This document shows positions 8,309 to 17,617 of a stretch of 64,000 bases of DNA, one piece after another. A model generated the notes under the pieces. The model did not search any database. It saw nothing but the letters and a program-made list of their open reading frames with translations, and was not told where the DNA came from. The translations under genes and the position numbers were made by a program. The stretch is from Vibrio sp. S9_S30 (lineage in GTDB: Bacteria > Pseudomonadota > Gammaproteobacteria > Enterobacterales > Vibrionaceae): the NCBI RefSeq assembly GCF_014694455.1, contig NZ_JAAUWT010000022.1:1-64000 (forward strand), read 5' to 3'. How positions within the stretch are numbered: position 1 is the first letter of the stretch; every line of letters begins with the position of its first letter.

Positions 8309-9562
8309 TTGGATTACTTTAATTATCAGGATGATGGTCAGCTTTGGGCTGAAGACGTCTCATTAACTGAATTGGCGCAGCAATATGGCACGCCACTATA
8401 CGTATACTCTCGTGCAACGCTGGAGCGCCATTGGAACGCGTTTGATAAATCGGTGGGTGATCACCCACACCTCGTGTGTTATGCCGTAAAAGCAAACTCA
8501 AACCTAGGTGTGTTGAACGTGTTAGCCAGACTGGGTTCTGGCTTTGATATTGTCTCTCGCGGTGAGCTAGAGCGTGTTATCGCGGCTGGTGGTGACCCTG
8601 CAAAAATTGTATTTTCTGGCGTGGGTAAAACCGCCGATGAAATGCGCCGTGCACTGCAACTGAAGATCAAATGCTTCAATGTCGAGTCAGAGCCAGAATT
8701 GGAGCTATTGAATCAGGTCGCCAAAGAGCTGAATGTCGTCGCACCAATTTCATTGCGAATCAATCCAGATGTCGATGCCCACACGCACCCCTACATTTCT
8801 ACGGGCTTGTTAGAAAACAAATTTGGTATCGCGTTTGATCAAGCATTGCGCGTATACAAGTTTGCCCAAACGCTAGATAACCTTGATATTCAGGGTATTG
8901 ATTGCCACATCGGCTCTCAGTTAACAGACATCGAGCCTTTCATTGATGCAGTCGATCGTTTGCTTGGATTGATTGATCAGCTAAAAGCCGAAGGCATAGA
9001 AATTAAGCATCTTGATGTAGGTGGCGGTTTAGGTGTGGTCTACAAAGATGAATTGCCGCCAGAGCCTTCGGATTACGCCAAAGCCTTGCTAGGTCGATTA
9101 ACGAACCACTCCAACTTGGAATTGATTTTCGAACCTGGTCGTGCGATTGCAGCCAATACTGGCGTTTTGTTAACAAAAGTTGAATTCCTAAAACATACCG
9201 AGCACAAAAACTTTGCGATTATCGATGCCGCAATGAACGATTTAATCCGCCCTGCCTTATATCAAGCATGGCAAGACATCGTTCCTGTTGTACCGCGTGA
9301 AGGTGAGGCAACCAATTACGATTTGGTTGGTCCGATTTGCGAGACTGGCGACTTCTTAGGTAAAGATCGAGCATTGGTTCTGGAGCAAGGTGATTTGCTT
9401 GCGGTTCGCAGTGCTGGCGCTTATGCCTTCGTCATGTCTTCTAACTACAACACGCGCGCGCGCGCTGCGGAAGTTATGGTGGATGGCAACCAAAGTCACT
9501 TAGTTCGTCAACGTGAAGAGTTGAGCAGCTTGTGGGAATTGGAACACCTGTTACCGGAGTAA
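8309..9562 (+). CDS. lysA: Diaminopimelate decarboxylase
   Basis: A 417-residue PLP enzyme that decarboxylates meso-diaminopimelate to L-lysine, the last step of lysine synthesis. It shows the fold-III alanine-racemase-like barrel with YAVKANSN (Schiff-base Lys), the HIGSQL and DVGGGLG phosphate-binding blocks, FEPGRAI, and the second-subunit GPICETGDFL motif with the active-site Cys. The start is TTG with an AGGG ribosome binding site about eight bases upstream. dapF, which makes its substrate, follows after ten bases. Confidence 0.97.
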   Translation: MDYFNYQDDGQLWAEDVSLTELAQQYGTPLYVYSRATLERHWNAFDKSVGDHPHLVCYAVKANSNLGVLNVLARLGSGFDIVSRGELERVIAAGGDPAKIVFSGVGKTADEMRRALQLKIKCFNVESEPELELLNQVAKELNVVAPISLRINPDVDAHTHPYISTGLLENKFGIAFDQALRVYKFAQTLDNLDIQGIDCHIGSQLTDIEPFIDAVDRLLGLIDQLKAEGIEIKHLDVGGGLGVVYKDELPPEPSDYAKALLGRLTNHSNLELIFEPGRAIAANTGVLLTKVEFLKHTEHKNFAIIDAAMNDLIRPALYQAWQDIVPVVPREGEATNYDLVGPICETGDFLGKDRALVLEQGDLLAVRSAGAYAFVMSSNYNTRARAAEVMVDGNQSHLVRQREELSSLWELEHLLPE

Positions 9563-9572
9563 TGTAAAACAC

Positions 9573-10403
9573 ATGCACTTTCATTTTTCAAAAATGCACG
9601 GATTGGGTAACGACTTCATGGTTGTGGACTGCATTACTCAAAATGTGTTTTTCTCTCCGGATTTGATCCGCCGTTTGGCGGATCGTTATACCGGTATTGG
9701 ATTCGATCAACTGCTGGTGGTTGAAGCGCCTTACGATCCAGAAACCGACTTCCATTACCGTATTTTCAATGCAGATGGGAGCGAAGTAGAGCAATGTGGC
9801 AATGGCGCACGTTGTTTCGCTCGTTTTGTGAGAATGAAAGGCTTAACCAATAAACACGCGATAGGCGTCAGCACCAAGAAAGGCAAAATGGTGTTGAATA
9901 TTGAAGAAGGCGATCAGGTTACGGTAAACATGGGCGAACCGGTTTTTGAACCTTCAAAAATACCCTTTAAAGCCAAGCAGAGAGAGAAAACTTACATTCT
10001 GCGTGCTGATGAGCAAACCTTGTTTTGTGGTGCCGTCAGCATGGGGAACCCCCATGTAGTGACGATCGTCGATGATATATCCACTGCCGATGTCGATACT
10101 TTAGGACCGTTGTTGGAATCTCATGAGCGCTTCCCTGAGCGTGTCAACGCTGGCTTTATGCAGGTTGTATCCCGCAATGAAGTCAATTTGCGTGTGTATG
10201 AGCGTGGTGCAGGGGAAACTCAAGCTTGTGGTAGTGGTGCCTGTGGTGCTGTTGCCGTTGGTATTGAGCAAGGGCTGCTTAACGAAGACGTTACCGTGCA
10301 CTTGCCTGGTGGGGATTTGAAAATTCGATGGCAGGGTCCGGGTAAACCACTGTATATGACGGGACCGGCAACCCACGTGTTTGATGGTCAATTAAGCTGC
10401 TAG
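9573..10403 (+). CDS. dapF: Diaminopimelate epimerase
   Basis: A 276-residue PLP-independent epimerase that turns LL- into meso-diaminopimelate for lysine and peptidoglycan. Both catalytic cysteines are visible: one in EQCGNGARCFARF and one in ETQACGSGACG. The N terminus FSKMHGLGNDF is the family signature. It lies between lysA and the DUF484 gene in one operon. Confidence 0.98.
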   Translation: MHFHFSKMHGLGNDFMVVDCITQNVFFSPDLIRRLADRYTGIGFDQLLVVEAPYDPETDFHYRIFNADGSEVEQCGNGARCFARFVRMKGLTNKHAIGVSTKKGKMVLNIEEGDQVTVNMGEPVFEPSKIPFKAKQREKTYILRADEQTLFCGAVSMGNPHVVTIVDDISTADVDTLGPLLESHERFPERVNAGFMQVVSRNEVNLRVYERGAGETQACGSGACGAVAVGIEQGLLNEDVTVHLPGGDLKIRWQGPGKPLYMTGPATHVFDGQLSC

Positions 10404-10438
10404 GGGTCCCAGACCCCATTGTTCTAAAAGGAAACGTT

Positions 10439-11143
10439 TTGTCTTATCCAGAAGCGGATGCGCTCACGGCGGAGATTGTTGCCGAATATCTGCAAGATAA
10501 CCCTGATTTTTTTCAGCACCGTTCTGAGCTGGTGGGGCGATTATCCATCCCACATCAACAGCAAGGTGCGGTGTCATTGGTGGAAGTTCAGTTGAATCGT
10601 CACCGCCAGCGTATTGAAGAGTTGGAAGAAGAAATTACTCAACTTATGTCACTTGCGGCAAACAATGATCGTACGTTTCATGAGTTTATGGACATACAGC
10701 AACAGGTACTCAATTGTGGCAACTTAACTGACGTTGTGCGTTGCATCGAACAAAAATCCCAAGAGCTGGGCTTAAAGGGGTGGATGAAAATCTTTGAGTG
10801 CCCAGATGAGAATCATCATTTAGAACAAGAGCAGTATCAACGTTTTGCGACCAACCACTTTAATGGGAAAGACGCTTTTTTAGGTCGCATGAAGCAAACG
10901 GATCGTGCGCTGCTGTTTTCTGGTGATGCTGTCCCAGAGCTCGGATCATTTGCCGTATTGCCTATAATCAGAAAGAAGCCGTTGGGAATCATTGCGTTTT
11001 CCAGTGATGACGGTGGTCATTTTCAACCAAACATGGACACCTTGTTTTTGCGTCATTTGACGCTGGTGATCAGCCATTTGGTGGAAAACCTTCCATGGCA
11101 GTCTGATGAGAGCACTCATGTCCAACGTACCTCTTCCCAGTGA
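10439..11143 (+). CDS. DUF484 (YigA-like) protein
   Basis: A 234-residue cytosolic protein of the DUF484 family, which has a GAF-like fold. The N terminus LTAEIVAEYLQDNPDFFQHR is the family hallmark, and a coiled-coil stretch rich in Gln and Glu follows (about residues 55-75). The function is not known; the constant location between dapF and xerC suggests a link to chromosome dimer resolution or cell-wall growth, which is inference. The start is TTG with AAAGGAAA upstream. Its end overlaps the xerC start by 26 bases. Confidence 0.92.
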   Translation: MSYPEADALTAEIVAEYLQDNPDFFQHRSELVGRLSIPHQQQGAVSLVEVQLNRHRQRIEELEEEITQLMSLAANNDRTFHEFMDIQQQVLNCGNLTDVVRCIEQKSQELGLKGWMKIFECPDENHHLEQEQYQRFATNHFNGKDAFLGRMKQTDRALLFSGDAVPELGSFAVLPIIRKKPLGIIAFSSDDGGHFQPNMDTLFLRHLTLVISHLVENLPWQSDESTHVQRTSSQ

Positions 11144-12062
11144 TATTCAAAAGCCGCTCGATCGCTTCTTTGAATTTTTAAGAAGTGAGCGAGGGCTTAG
11201 CCTTCATACTCAGCGTAACTACAAACTTCAACTTCATAGCATGGCGGAACACCTTGTTTCTTTGGGGCTAAACAGTTGGTCTCAAGTTGATGCAGCTTGG
11301 GTTCGCCAGTTGGCCAGCAAAGGAATGCGAGATGGCATGAAAGCCAGCAGCATTGCAACCCGATTGTCTTCGCTTCGCTCGTTTTTTGATTTCTTGATAT
11401 TGCGTGGTGAGATGCAAGCAAATCCTGCAAAGGGAGTGTCCGCCCCACGTAAGCAACGCCCATTGCCTAAGAACTTAGATGTGGATGAAGTCGGTCAATT
11501 GCTCGATGTGGATGAGAGCGATCCCTTGTCGGTTCGTGACCGTGCCATGATGGAGCTGATGTACGGTGCTGGTTTGCGTCTAGCGGAATTAGTGAGTGTC
11601 GATGTGAAACATATATCGATGTCCAAAGGGGAACTGCGTGTTGTGGGGAAAGGTGATAAAGAACGTAAAGTCCCCTTTTCTGGTATGGCAAAAGAGTGGG
11701 TAAAAAACTGGCTCAACCTGCGAGGAGAGCTGGCAAACCCCGGTGAACCAGCGTTATTTGTATCGAAGCTAGGCGTGCGAATTTCTCATCGAAATGTGCA
11801 AAAGCGAATGGCTGAGTGGGGGCAAAAGCAGTCGGTTGCCAGTCATATCAGCCCGCACAAGCTCAGGCACTCTTTTGCCACTCATATGTTGGAATCCAGT
11901 GGGAACTTACGAGCGGTTCAAGAGTTGCTTGGGCACGAAAACATCTCCACCACTCAGATATATACCCATCTTGATTTTCAGCACTTAGCCACGGCCTATG
12001 ATAAGGCGCACCCAAGGGCACGTAAGACACGTAAGAAAGATTCTAGCAATAAGGACGACTGA
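11118..12062 (+). CDS. xerC: Tyrosine recombinase XerC
   Basis: A 314-residue site-specific recombinase that with XerD resolves chromosome dimers at dif. An N-terminal core-binding domain (about residues 5-95) precedes the catalytic domain with the R-K-H-R-H-Y set: GAGLRLAEL (Arg), the K of VGKGDKERKVP, HKLRHSFATH (His and Arg), GHENISTTQIYTH (His and the nucleophile Tyr). I prefer the ATG at 11118 to the one at 11106 because it matches the usual XerC N terminus. Coupled to the DUF484 gene upstream and to yigB downstream. Confidence 0.96.
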   Translation: MSNVPLPSDIQKPLDRFFEFLRSERGLSLHTQRNYKLQLHSMAEHLVSLGLNSWSQVDAAWVRQLASKGMRDGMKASSIATRLSSLRSFFDFLILRGEMQANPAKGVSAPRKQRPLPKNLDVDEVGQLLDVDESDPLSVRDRAMMELMYGAGLRLAELVSVDVKHISMSKGELRVVGKGDKERKVPFSGMAKEWVKNWLNLRGELANPGEPALFVSKLGVRISHRNVQKRMAEWGQKQSVASHISPHKLRHSFATHMLESSGNLRAVQELLGHENISTTQIYTHLDFQHLATAYDKAHPRARKTRKKDSSNKDD

Positions 12063-12778
12063 TGCGCTTCTATCGTAGTATCCCCACCATTAAAGCCATG
12101 ACATTTGATTTAGACGATACTCTGTATGACAACCGATCGGTGATATTACGGTTGGAGGCAGAGGTATTTCAATGGATTGCGCATCATTATCCTAAATGTG
12201 CACCGTTCACCAAAGCAGACTGGTTAACGTTTAAGTCTCTTGCAAGAGAGAATAACCCAGATGTGGCTGGCGATGTTACCTTACTTCGCCGAGCACAGTT
12301 AGCACTAGGGTTGGCACATGTTGGTTATGAAGAGGAGGCTATCCCCGACATCATAGACCAGATCATGGAGCAGGTGTTTTATTGGCGGCATCAAATTGAC
12401 ATCCCCGAAGAAACGCACCACGTGCTTGCTGAGTTATCTCAGCGTATGCCGCTTGTGGCCATCACCAATGGCAATGTGGATCCTGAGAAGATTGGGCTGG
12501 GTCAGTATTTTTCATTGGTGTTGAAAGCCGGTCCTAATGGCGAAGCAAAACCACATCGTGAGATGTTTGATAAAGCGGTGTCGTTTTTAGGCTTGAAGCC
12601 AAGTGAAATATTGCATGTGGGTGATCATCCTGTGAGTGACGTATTCGGTGCAAAAGAAAGTGGGCTTCTTGCATGTTGGTTCAATGATCAGATGTGTAAC
12701 ACTGCCACTGAGCGGGATATGCGTCTTATTCCAGATATCGAAGTGACTCAATTGAGCCACCTAACAAAAGTATCCTGA
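12062..12778 (+). CDS. yigB: YigB-type HAD phosphatase
   Basis: A 238-residue haloacid-dehalogenase phosphatase. Motif I is FDLDDTLYDN (nucleophile Asp), motif II AITNGN, motif III the Lys in AKPHREMF and motif IV GDHPVSDV. E. coli YigB dephosphorylates FMN and the riboflavin precursor 5-amino-6-(5-phosphoribitylamino)uracil; the same role is likely here. The ATG overlaps the xerC stop by one base (TGATG), so it is translationally coupled, and it ends the operon that begins at lptM. Confidence 0.92.
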   Translation: MRFYRSIPTIKAMTFDLDDTLYDNRSVILRLEAEVFQWIAHHYPKCAPFTKADWLTFKSLARENNPDVAGDVTLLRRAQLALGLAHVGYEEEAIPDIIDQIMEQVFYWRHQIDIPEETHHVLAELSQRMPLVAITNGNVDPEKIGLGQYFSLVLKAGPNGEAKPHREMFDKAVSFLGLKPSEILHVGDHPVSDVFGAKESGLLACWFNDQMCNTATERDMRLIPDIEVTQLSHLTKVS

Positions 12779-12991
12779 CGTCGATGTGTAAGCGGATTGT
12801 AAGTGCATACTTACGCTAAAGTTCTTATTTTGTTGGGTTTTACTTTCATAGGGTCACAAGAAAGTTGGATCTTTATCACTAAAAAGTGAAATATTATTAG
12901 CTAATTGATAAAAAGTTGATCCGATGCGTGTTTTCCAGAGGAATGCTAACGTTATAGTGGGTGAAATCACGTTCTGTTAATAATTTGTAAT

Positions 12992-15520
12992 ATGCAATGT
13001 CATTCGATTTTGGCTCAAGATCTCAGTCAGTTACAGGCTGAGGTATCAAGTTACTCGCCGGACCAAAACGCAAATCACCTAATACAACTCTTTTCTACGC
13101 AATCCCCAGAGCGGGTTATCGAATACAGTCGATTCATGAGGCAGCGTTTTCCGCACAGCACGATTTTGGGTCAAAGCACCAGCCATTGCATCAAAGATGG
13201 AACCATCATTAACCTCGGTACATTGGTTGTGATAAGTGAGCTAGTCGAAACGCGTTTAACGTCTTGTGTGGTGCCATACACTGGAAATACCCAGCAAGAC
13301 GGGGAAGAACTTGTCGAGCGTTTGGCAGTAAGCGAAGAGACCAAAGTTGTGATTTGTTTTGCCGAGCAAGTGAATGACCAGGATACATTGCTTTTTGATT
13401 CCAAAGATTACGAAGTGTTTGGGGCATTTAACGAGCTGACATTTGAGATCCCAGTTGCTGGTGGCTTGTCGCAGCCTAATTTGTTCGGGCGTTGGGTATT
13501 GTGGGACGATCAAATTTACCGACAAGCATGCGTCGCGGTTGCGCTGCATAACCCTAAGCTTCATGTGTGGCGCGGCTGTTATGCCGAATGGAATCCTATT
13601 GGTCGAAAGTTTCGGGTTTCTGCCGCCAATAACGGTGTGCTTTATGAGTTGGATGGCATCCCTGTTCAGACAATCTACGACCGATATCTCGCCGATGGCA
13701 ACCCCGTGCCCTTTGAGCAGCTCTATGACTTTCCTTTAATGAAAGGTGAGGCCAGCCAGCAAAAAGTGCAAATGCCTATTCGGAAATTGGATGACGGCGG
13801 AATAGAGTTTGATACCCAGTGGCACGTAGGAGATGAAGTTCGGTTCTGTTACAACCACCCGTCACTCACAGAAGAGCAAGTGCGAGTGGGGGCGCGTCAG
13901 CTCGATGCACACCAGCCAGAAAGCCTCTTTATCTACAATTGTTCATCGAAGTTGGATTTCGCGGATGGGTTTGATGAAATCAGCCCTTTTGCATCCGTTG
14001 CAAAAGTCAGCGGTGTGTATTGTTTAGGCGAACTCTATCGCGATGCAAACCATCAAACCATTATGCACCACAGCTTGACGTATCTCGCCATGCGCGAACA
14101 GGAAGTCGAGGTTCAAAAAGAAACAGCCCATCAAGGTCAGTTTCAACATCAAATGTCGCCCTTGTTTTCCCTAATACGTAATGCCATCGCCGATGTCGAT
14201 GATATGCAGGAAAATATGGAGAATGAGTTATTGGTGCAAGCGCATCGATTAACGGAAAGTTACCGACATGATCGGCGAACAGGCTTGCCCAATCGTTCTG
14301 TTTTGAAAGAGCGTTTGGCATCGATTAAGGCGAATGAACATCTTCTAACGGTAAAGCTTACCAATTTTAGCCAAGTCAACGAGAAGTATGGTTATCAGGC
14401 AGGTGATCAGCTACTCAGTGATCTTAGCCAGTATTTCAAAGAGCAACTTTGGCAGAGATTTGGTGGAGACTCAGAATTGTACAGCATTGGTGTTGGTGAA
14501 TGGGCTGCGGTTTTTTCATCCCACCATACTGGGTTGTACATTCGCCACTTATTCACCGAATTGGTGGATGAAGTCGAGCACGCGAATTTTGAACCTTTTG
14601 GACTGCCGGAATTGGATTGTTTGTCGGTTTCCATTTGTGGTGGGCTGACCAGTCGTCGAGATTTTCCACAATCCAGCGTTGAAGAGTTATTAATTAAATC
14701 GATTGAAGCCCGCCGTCATGGCATGAAAAACAATCGTCACATGTGCAATGCCAAATTACTTGAAAAAGAAGAAGAAAACCGTCAGGAGCAATTGAAGTGG
14801 CTATCGTCGGTGAGCCGAGCAGTACTGAATCACAACGTGATTGCGTACTCTCAGCCCATATTTGCCGCGCACAGCCATGAGAAAGTGTCTGAAGAGTGTT
14901 TGGTTCGAATTCAGGAAGGCGATCAGATCATTCCCCCTGGAAAATTTCTGCCGATTATTGAAGGCACACACATCTACACCCGACTCAGCCGACAAATGCT
15001 GAGCAGTGTCTTTGAGTTGATGTCACATCGAGAAGGCTCGTTCTCCATCAATTTGTCCCCGCAGGATTTGATGAGCGACAAAACGCTGTATTTGCTCGAA
15101 AGCGCGTTGCAGAAAATGGTGAATCCAGAGCGAGTGGGGATAGAAGTGCTGGAAACCGAACAAATCAAAGACTACAGCCGAATGAGAGAGGTGTGTAACC
15201 ACTTCAAACAGCTCGGCGCAAAGATTATTGTGGATGACTTTGGCTCCGGTTATTCAAATATCGATGAAATCATCAAACTTGAGCCAGATACCATCAAGTT
15301 GGATGGCAGTATCATTCGAAATATTGATAAAGACCGTAGGCAACGCCAAATTGCCATGCAGTTGGTTCAGCTTTGTCATGTGTTTGAAGCCAAAACGGTG
15401 GCTGAGTTTGTGCACAACGAACAGGTCTGCCGCGTGGCGGAAGACCTAGGTGTCGATTACTTGCAAGGGTTTTATTTTGCCGAGCCTTCCCCTTTGTTAC
15501 CCAGAATCGAGGCTTGTTAG
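12992..15520 (+). CDS. FIST sensor with GGDEF-like and EAL domains
   Basis: An 842-residue cytosolic c-di-GMP signalling protein with no membrane segment. Residues about 30-360 form the FIST-N and FIST-C ligand-sensing module (small ligands such as amino acids are proposed for this family). A GGDEF-like domain follows (about 425-590; RTGLPNRSVL is present) but its active-site motif has decayed to GVGEWAAVF, so cyclase activity is unlikely. The C-terminal EAL domain (about 610-835) has ECL in place of EAL yet keeps the Glu, the NLS Asn, EVLE, DDFGSGYSN, IKLD Lys and QGFYFAEP. It is probably a phosphodiesterase gated by the FIST module. A 23-bp tandem repeat begins at its last codons. Confidence 0.88.
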   Translation: MQCHSILAQDLSQLQAEVSSYSPDQNANHLIQLFSTQSPERVIEYSRFMRQRFPHSTILGQSTSHCIKDGTIINLGTLVVISELVETRLTSCVVPYTGNTQQDGEELVERLAVSEETKVVICFAEQVNDQDTLLFDSKDYEVFGAFNELTFEIPVAGGLSQPNLFGRWVLWDDQIYRQACVAVALHNPKLHVWRGCYAEWNPIGRKFRVSAANNGVLYELDGIPVQTIYDRYLADGNPVPFEQLYDFPLMKGEASQQKVQMPIRKLDDGGIEFDTQWHVGDEVRFCYNHPSLTEEQVRVGARQLDAHQPESLFIYNCSSKLDFADGFDEISPFASVAKVSGVYCLGELYRDANHQTIMHHSLTYLAMREQEVEVQKETAHQGQFQHQMSPLFSLIRNAIADVDDMQENMENELLVQAHRLTESYRHDRRTGLPNRSVLKERLASIKANEHLLTVKLTNFSQVNEKYGYQAGDQLLSDLSQYFKEQLWQRFGGDSELYSIGVGEWAAVFSSHHTGLYIRHLFTELVDEVEHANFEPFGLPELDCLSVSICGGLTSRRDFPQSSVEELLIKSIEARRHGMKNNRHMCNAKLLEKEEENRQEQLKWLSSVSRAVLNHNVIAYSQPIFAAHSHEKVSEECLVRIQEGDQIIPPGKFLPIIEGTHIYTRLSRQMLSSVFELMSHREGSFSINLSPQDLMSDKTLYLLESALQKMVNPERVGIEVLETEQIKDYSRMREVCNHFKQLGAKIIVDDFGSGYSNIDEIIKLEPDTIKLDGSIIRNIDKDRRQRQIAMQLVQLCHVFEAKTVAEFVHNEQVCRVAEDLGVDYLQGFYFAEPSPLLPRIEAC

Positions 15521-15577
15521 CACTCAGAGCAGAGGGTTGTTGGTACCCAGAGCAGAGGCTCGTTAGCACAGAGCTTT
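15509..15577. repeat. 23-bp tandem repeat, three copies
   Basis: Units at 15509-15531, 15532-15554 and 15555-15577 (last one imperfect) share GAGGSTTGTTRGYACYCAGAGC. The first copy covers the final codons and the TAG stop of the FIST-GGDEF-EAL gene; the others fill the gap to the convergent aldehyde dehydrogenase gene. Only one in-frame copy is translated because each unit carries a stop. Confidence 0.85.
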
Positions 15578-15578
15578 G

Positions 15579-16988
15579 TTAGCGAAGGAGCCATTTGCGC
15601 ACCAATTGGTGAATGCGGCGAAATGGTGGGTGGATCATGCGAGTCGGGTAAAGCTTCTTTCGAGCAACGACAGTGCGTTGGTTGCTGAACGTCAGGAACC
15701 CTTCTTTTCCGTGGTAACTGCCCATCCCAGAACTCCCCACACCACCAAATGGCGCATCTTCAGCCACCACTTGCAAAATGGTGTCGTTCACACATGCCCC
15801 ACCGGATTGTGTTTTTTCCAACACATGATTGACGCTGTTTTTATCGTGGGAAAACACATAAAGCGCCAACGGTTTTGGTCTTTGATTGACGTATTGAATG
15901 GCGTCATCGAGGGATTGGTACGTCACAATCGGTAAGACAGGACCGAAAATTTCGTTTTGCATCAATTGGCTGTCTTCCGGTGCATCCATCACCAACTGAG
16001 TGACCATTTTGCGTTGGCTACTATCAATCGAGTATTTGTTGGCAGGTTCAATCCATGCGCCCCCTTGCTCTGCTTCGTCGAGCCATGATTGAAGTCGGTC
16101 GAAATGCGTTTGGTTAATGATACTGGTGTAACTTTCGCAATTCACACCAGAAGGGTACAGGTAGCCGAAGTGATGCTTATAGGCAAAAACAAAGTCTTTC
16201 GCTTTGCCTTCCGGAATCATCACATAATCAGGCGACACGCAAATTTGACCAGCGTTGAGCGTCTTGCCATAGATTAACCGCTCAACGGCGTCGTTCATGT
16301 CCATGTCTGGCGCGATGATCACTGGGCTTTTGCCACCTAACTCTAGGGTGACGGGCGTTAAGTTTAACGCTGCAGATTGCATGACCTTCCGCCCCACTTC
16401 AGTGGAGCCTGTAAACAGCAGGTGGTCAAAGGGCAAGGAAGAAAATTGCGCAGCGATGGCCGCGTCTCCTTCCACTATGTGAACGAGCTCCGACGAAAAC
16501 ACACTTTTGAGTAGCTTGACCAAAACTTGGTTGGTTTGCGGTGTAAACTCGCTCACCTTTATCATGACTCGGTTGCCTGCGGCTAAAGCGGTAATTAATG
16601 GCCCTATCGACATAAAAACAGGAAAGTTCCATGGGGCTATCACACCGATTACGCCTAGAGGTTGAGGGTGCACTCGGACGTTAGATAACGCCAGCACTAA
16701 CCCCGTTTTGCGCCTTTCCGGCTTCATCCAGCTTTTTAGGTGTTTAAGCGTATATTTGATTTGCTGAATGCAAGGCAGAATATCCGTTAGTAGTGTTTCA
16801 TAGTGGTGCTTTGCGCCAAAATCTTTTGCGGCTGCTTCGCAAAGCGCGTCTTGATGGAGTAGGAGTGCTTCTTTAAGTGCCGTGAGGCGTTGTTTTCGTT
16901 CACTCAAACTTGGGTGTTTTTCGCCTTCAAACGCCAATTTTTGGCGGTGAAATTGCGCAATCAACGGGTTGTTTTGATCATTGGTCAC
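15579..16988 (-). CDS. Aldehyde dehydrogenase, coniferyl-aldehyde type
   Basis: A 469-residue NAD(P)-dependent aldehyde dehydrogenase of the class 3/coniferyl aldehyde dehydrogenase branch. The GVIAPWNFP cofactor-fold start, FTGSTEVG, the general-base Glu of LELGGKSPVI and the nucleophile Cys of NAGQICVSPDY are all present. The C terminus is Arg/Pro-rich and short, with no membrane anchor. I chose the GTG start at 16988 because AAGGAAG lies six bases upstream; an ATG at 17036 would add 16 residues and has no such site. Overlaps the end of the TapT gene by 11 bases. Natural substrate not predictable. Confidence 0.9.
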   Translation of the reverse strand: MTNDQNNPLIAQFHRQKLAFEGEKHPSLSERKQRLTALKEALLLHQDALCEAAAKDFGAKHHYETLLTDILPCIQQIKYTLKHLKSWMKPERRKTGLVLALSNVRVHPQPLGVIGVIAPWNFPVFMSIGPLITALAAGNRVMIKVSEFTPQTNQVLVKLLKSVFSSELVHIVEGDAAIAAQFSSLPFDHLLFTGSTEVGRKVMQSAALNLTPVTLELGGKSPVIIAPDMDMNDAVERLIYGKTLNAGQICVSPDYVMIPEGKAKDFVFAYKHHFGYLYPSGVNCESYTSIINQTHFDRLQSWLDEAEQGGAWIEPANKYSIDSSQRKMVTQLVMDAPEDSQLMQNEIFGPVLPIVTYQSLDDAIQYVNQRPKPLALYVFSHDKNSVNHVLEKTQSGGACVNDTILQVVAEDAPFGGVGSSGMGSYHGKEGFLTFSNQRTVVARKKLYPTRMIHPPFRRIHQLVRKWLLR

Positions 16989-17616
16989 GATTGCTTCCTT
17001 TCCATGGATGCCCACTCTTGTCGGCTCGATAGACATTTAAATAATGTTCAAAAAACGCTTTTAGCGGCTCGCTGTTATTCTGTTTAGGCAATGTGGTGTG
17101 ATGAGATAGAGATAATAAATGGATACCCACTTCGAGCGTGCAAAAGTGCCCAGACGCCTGATTCCGACGAAGGGAATAACACGAATCTCCAGACATTTGA
17201 ATATGCCAGTGAGGAAGCGACTGTAGCCAATCGCTCCGATTATACATTTTTTGTGCTTCCTGCCATGTGCCATCCAATACAATAAACACGATGCGTTTTG
17301 AATTATCGTGAATGGCGGCTGACGTCAATAATCGGCTGCTGTCACTGGGAAACAGTAAAATGGGCTGATTGTTGGGGTTTTCTAACATCGTCTTCAATTC
17401 AGCCGGTATGCGTGTGCGGCTCCATTCAAACACTTGGCACTGTGCCAATGATTTGTGTAACCACTGTCCGGTGTTGGTTTCACGCCGAGTTTCATTCGGG
17501 TGTGTAAGAAGCACCAAATCCCAGTCTGCTTCGAGACTGGGTAAGCCGTCGCACACACAGTTAAAAGTAAGACCGCAGCCGCGACAGGTTGTCGTGTGTT
17601 TCTTTTCAGCCGTCAT
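16978..17616 (-). CDS. tapT: DTW-domain tRNA acp3U transferase (TapT-like)
   Basis: A 212-residue protein of the DTW/SPOUT-related family. The start gives a zinc-binding CRGCGLTFNCVC cluster (C-x2-C-x6-C-x-C), then THPNETRR, the DGTW form of the signature motif in VLDGTWQEAQKMYN and a YSLRRNQASGHFCTLE block. E. coli TapT (YfiP) transfers a 3-amino-3-carboxypropyl group from SAM to U47 of tRNAs. Start placed at the ATG one base after the upstream lipoprotein stop; the frame is open 29 codons further up inside that gene. Confidence 0.88.
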   Translation of the reverse strand: MTAEKKHTTTCRGCGLTFNCVCDGLPSLEADWDLVLLTHPNETRRETNTGQWLHKSLAQCQVFEWSRTRIPAELKTMLENPNNQPILLFPSDSSRLLTSAAIHDNSKRIVFIVLDGTWQEAQKMYNRSDWLQSLPHWHIQMSGDSCYSLRRNQASGHFCTLEVGIHLLSLSHHTTLPKQNNSEPLKAFFEHYLNVYRADKSGHPWKGSNRDQ

Positions 17617-17617
17617 G

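Noticed and set aside
12781..12820. GTAAGT-GCAT-ACTTAC inverted repeat as terminator of yigB
   Set aside because: Only six base pairs and no T run directly after; too weak to call.
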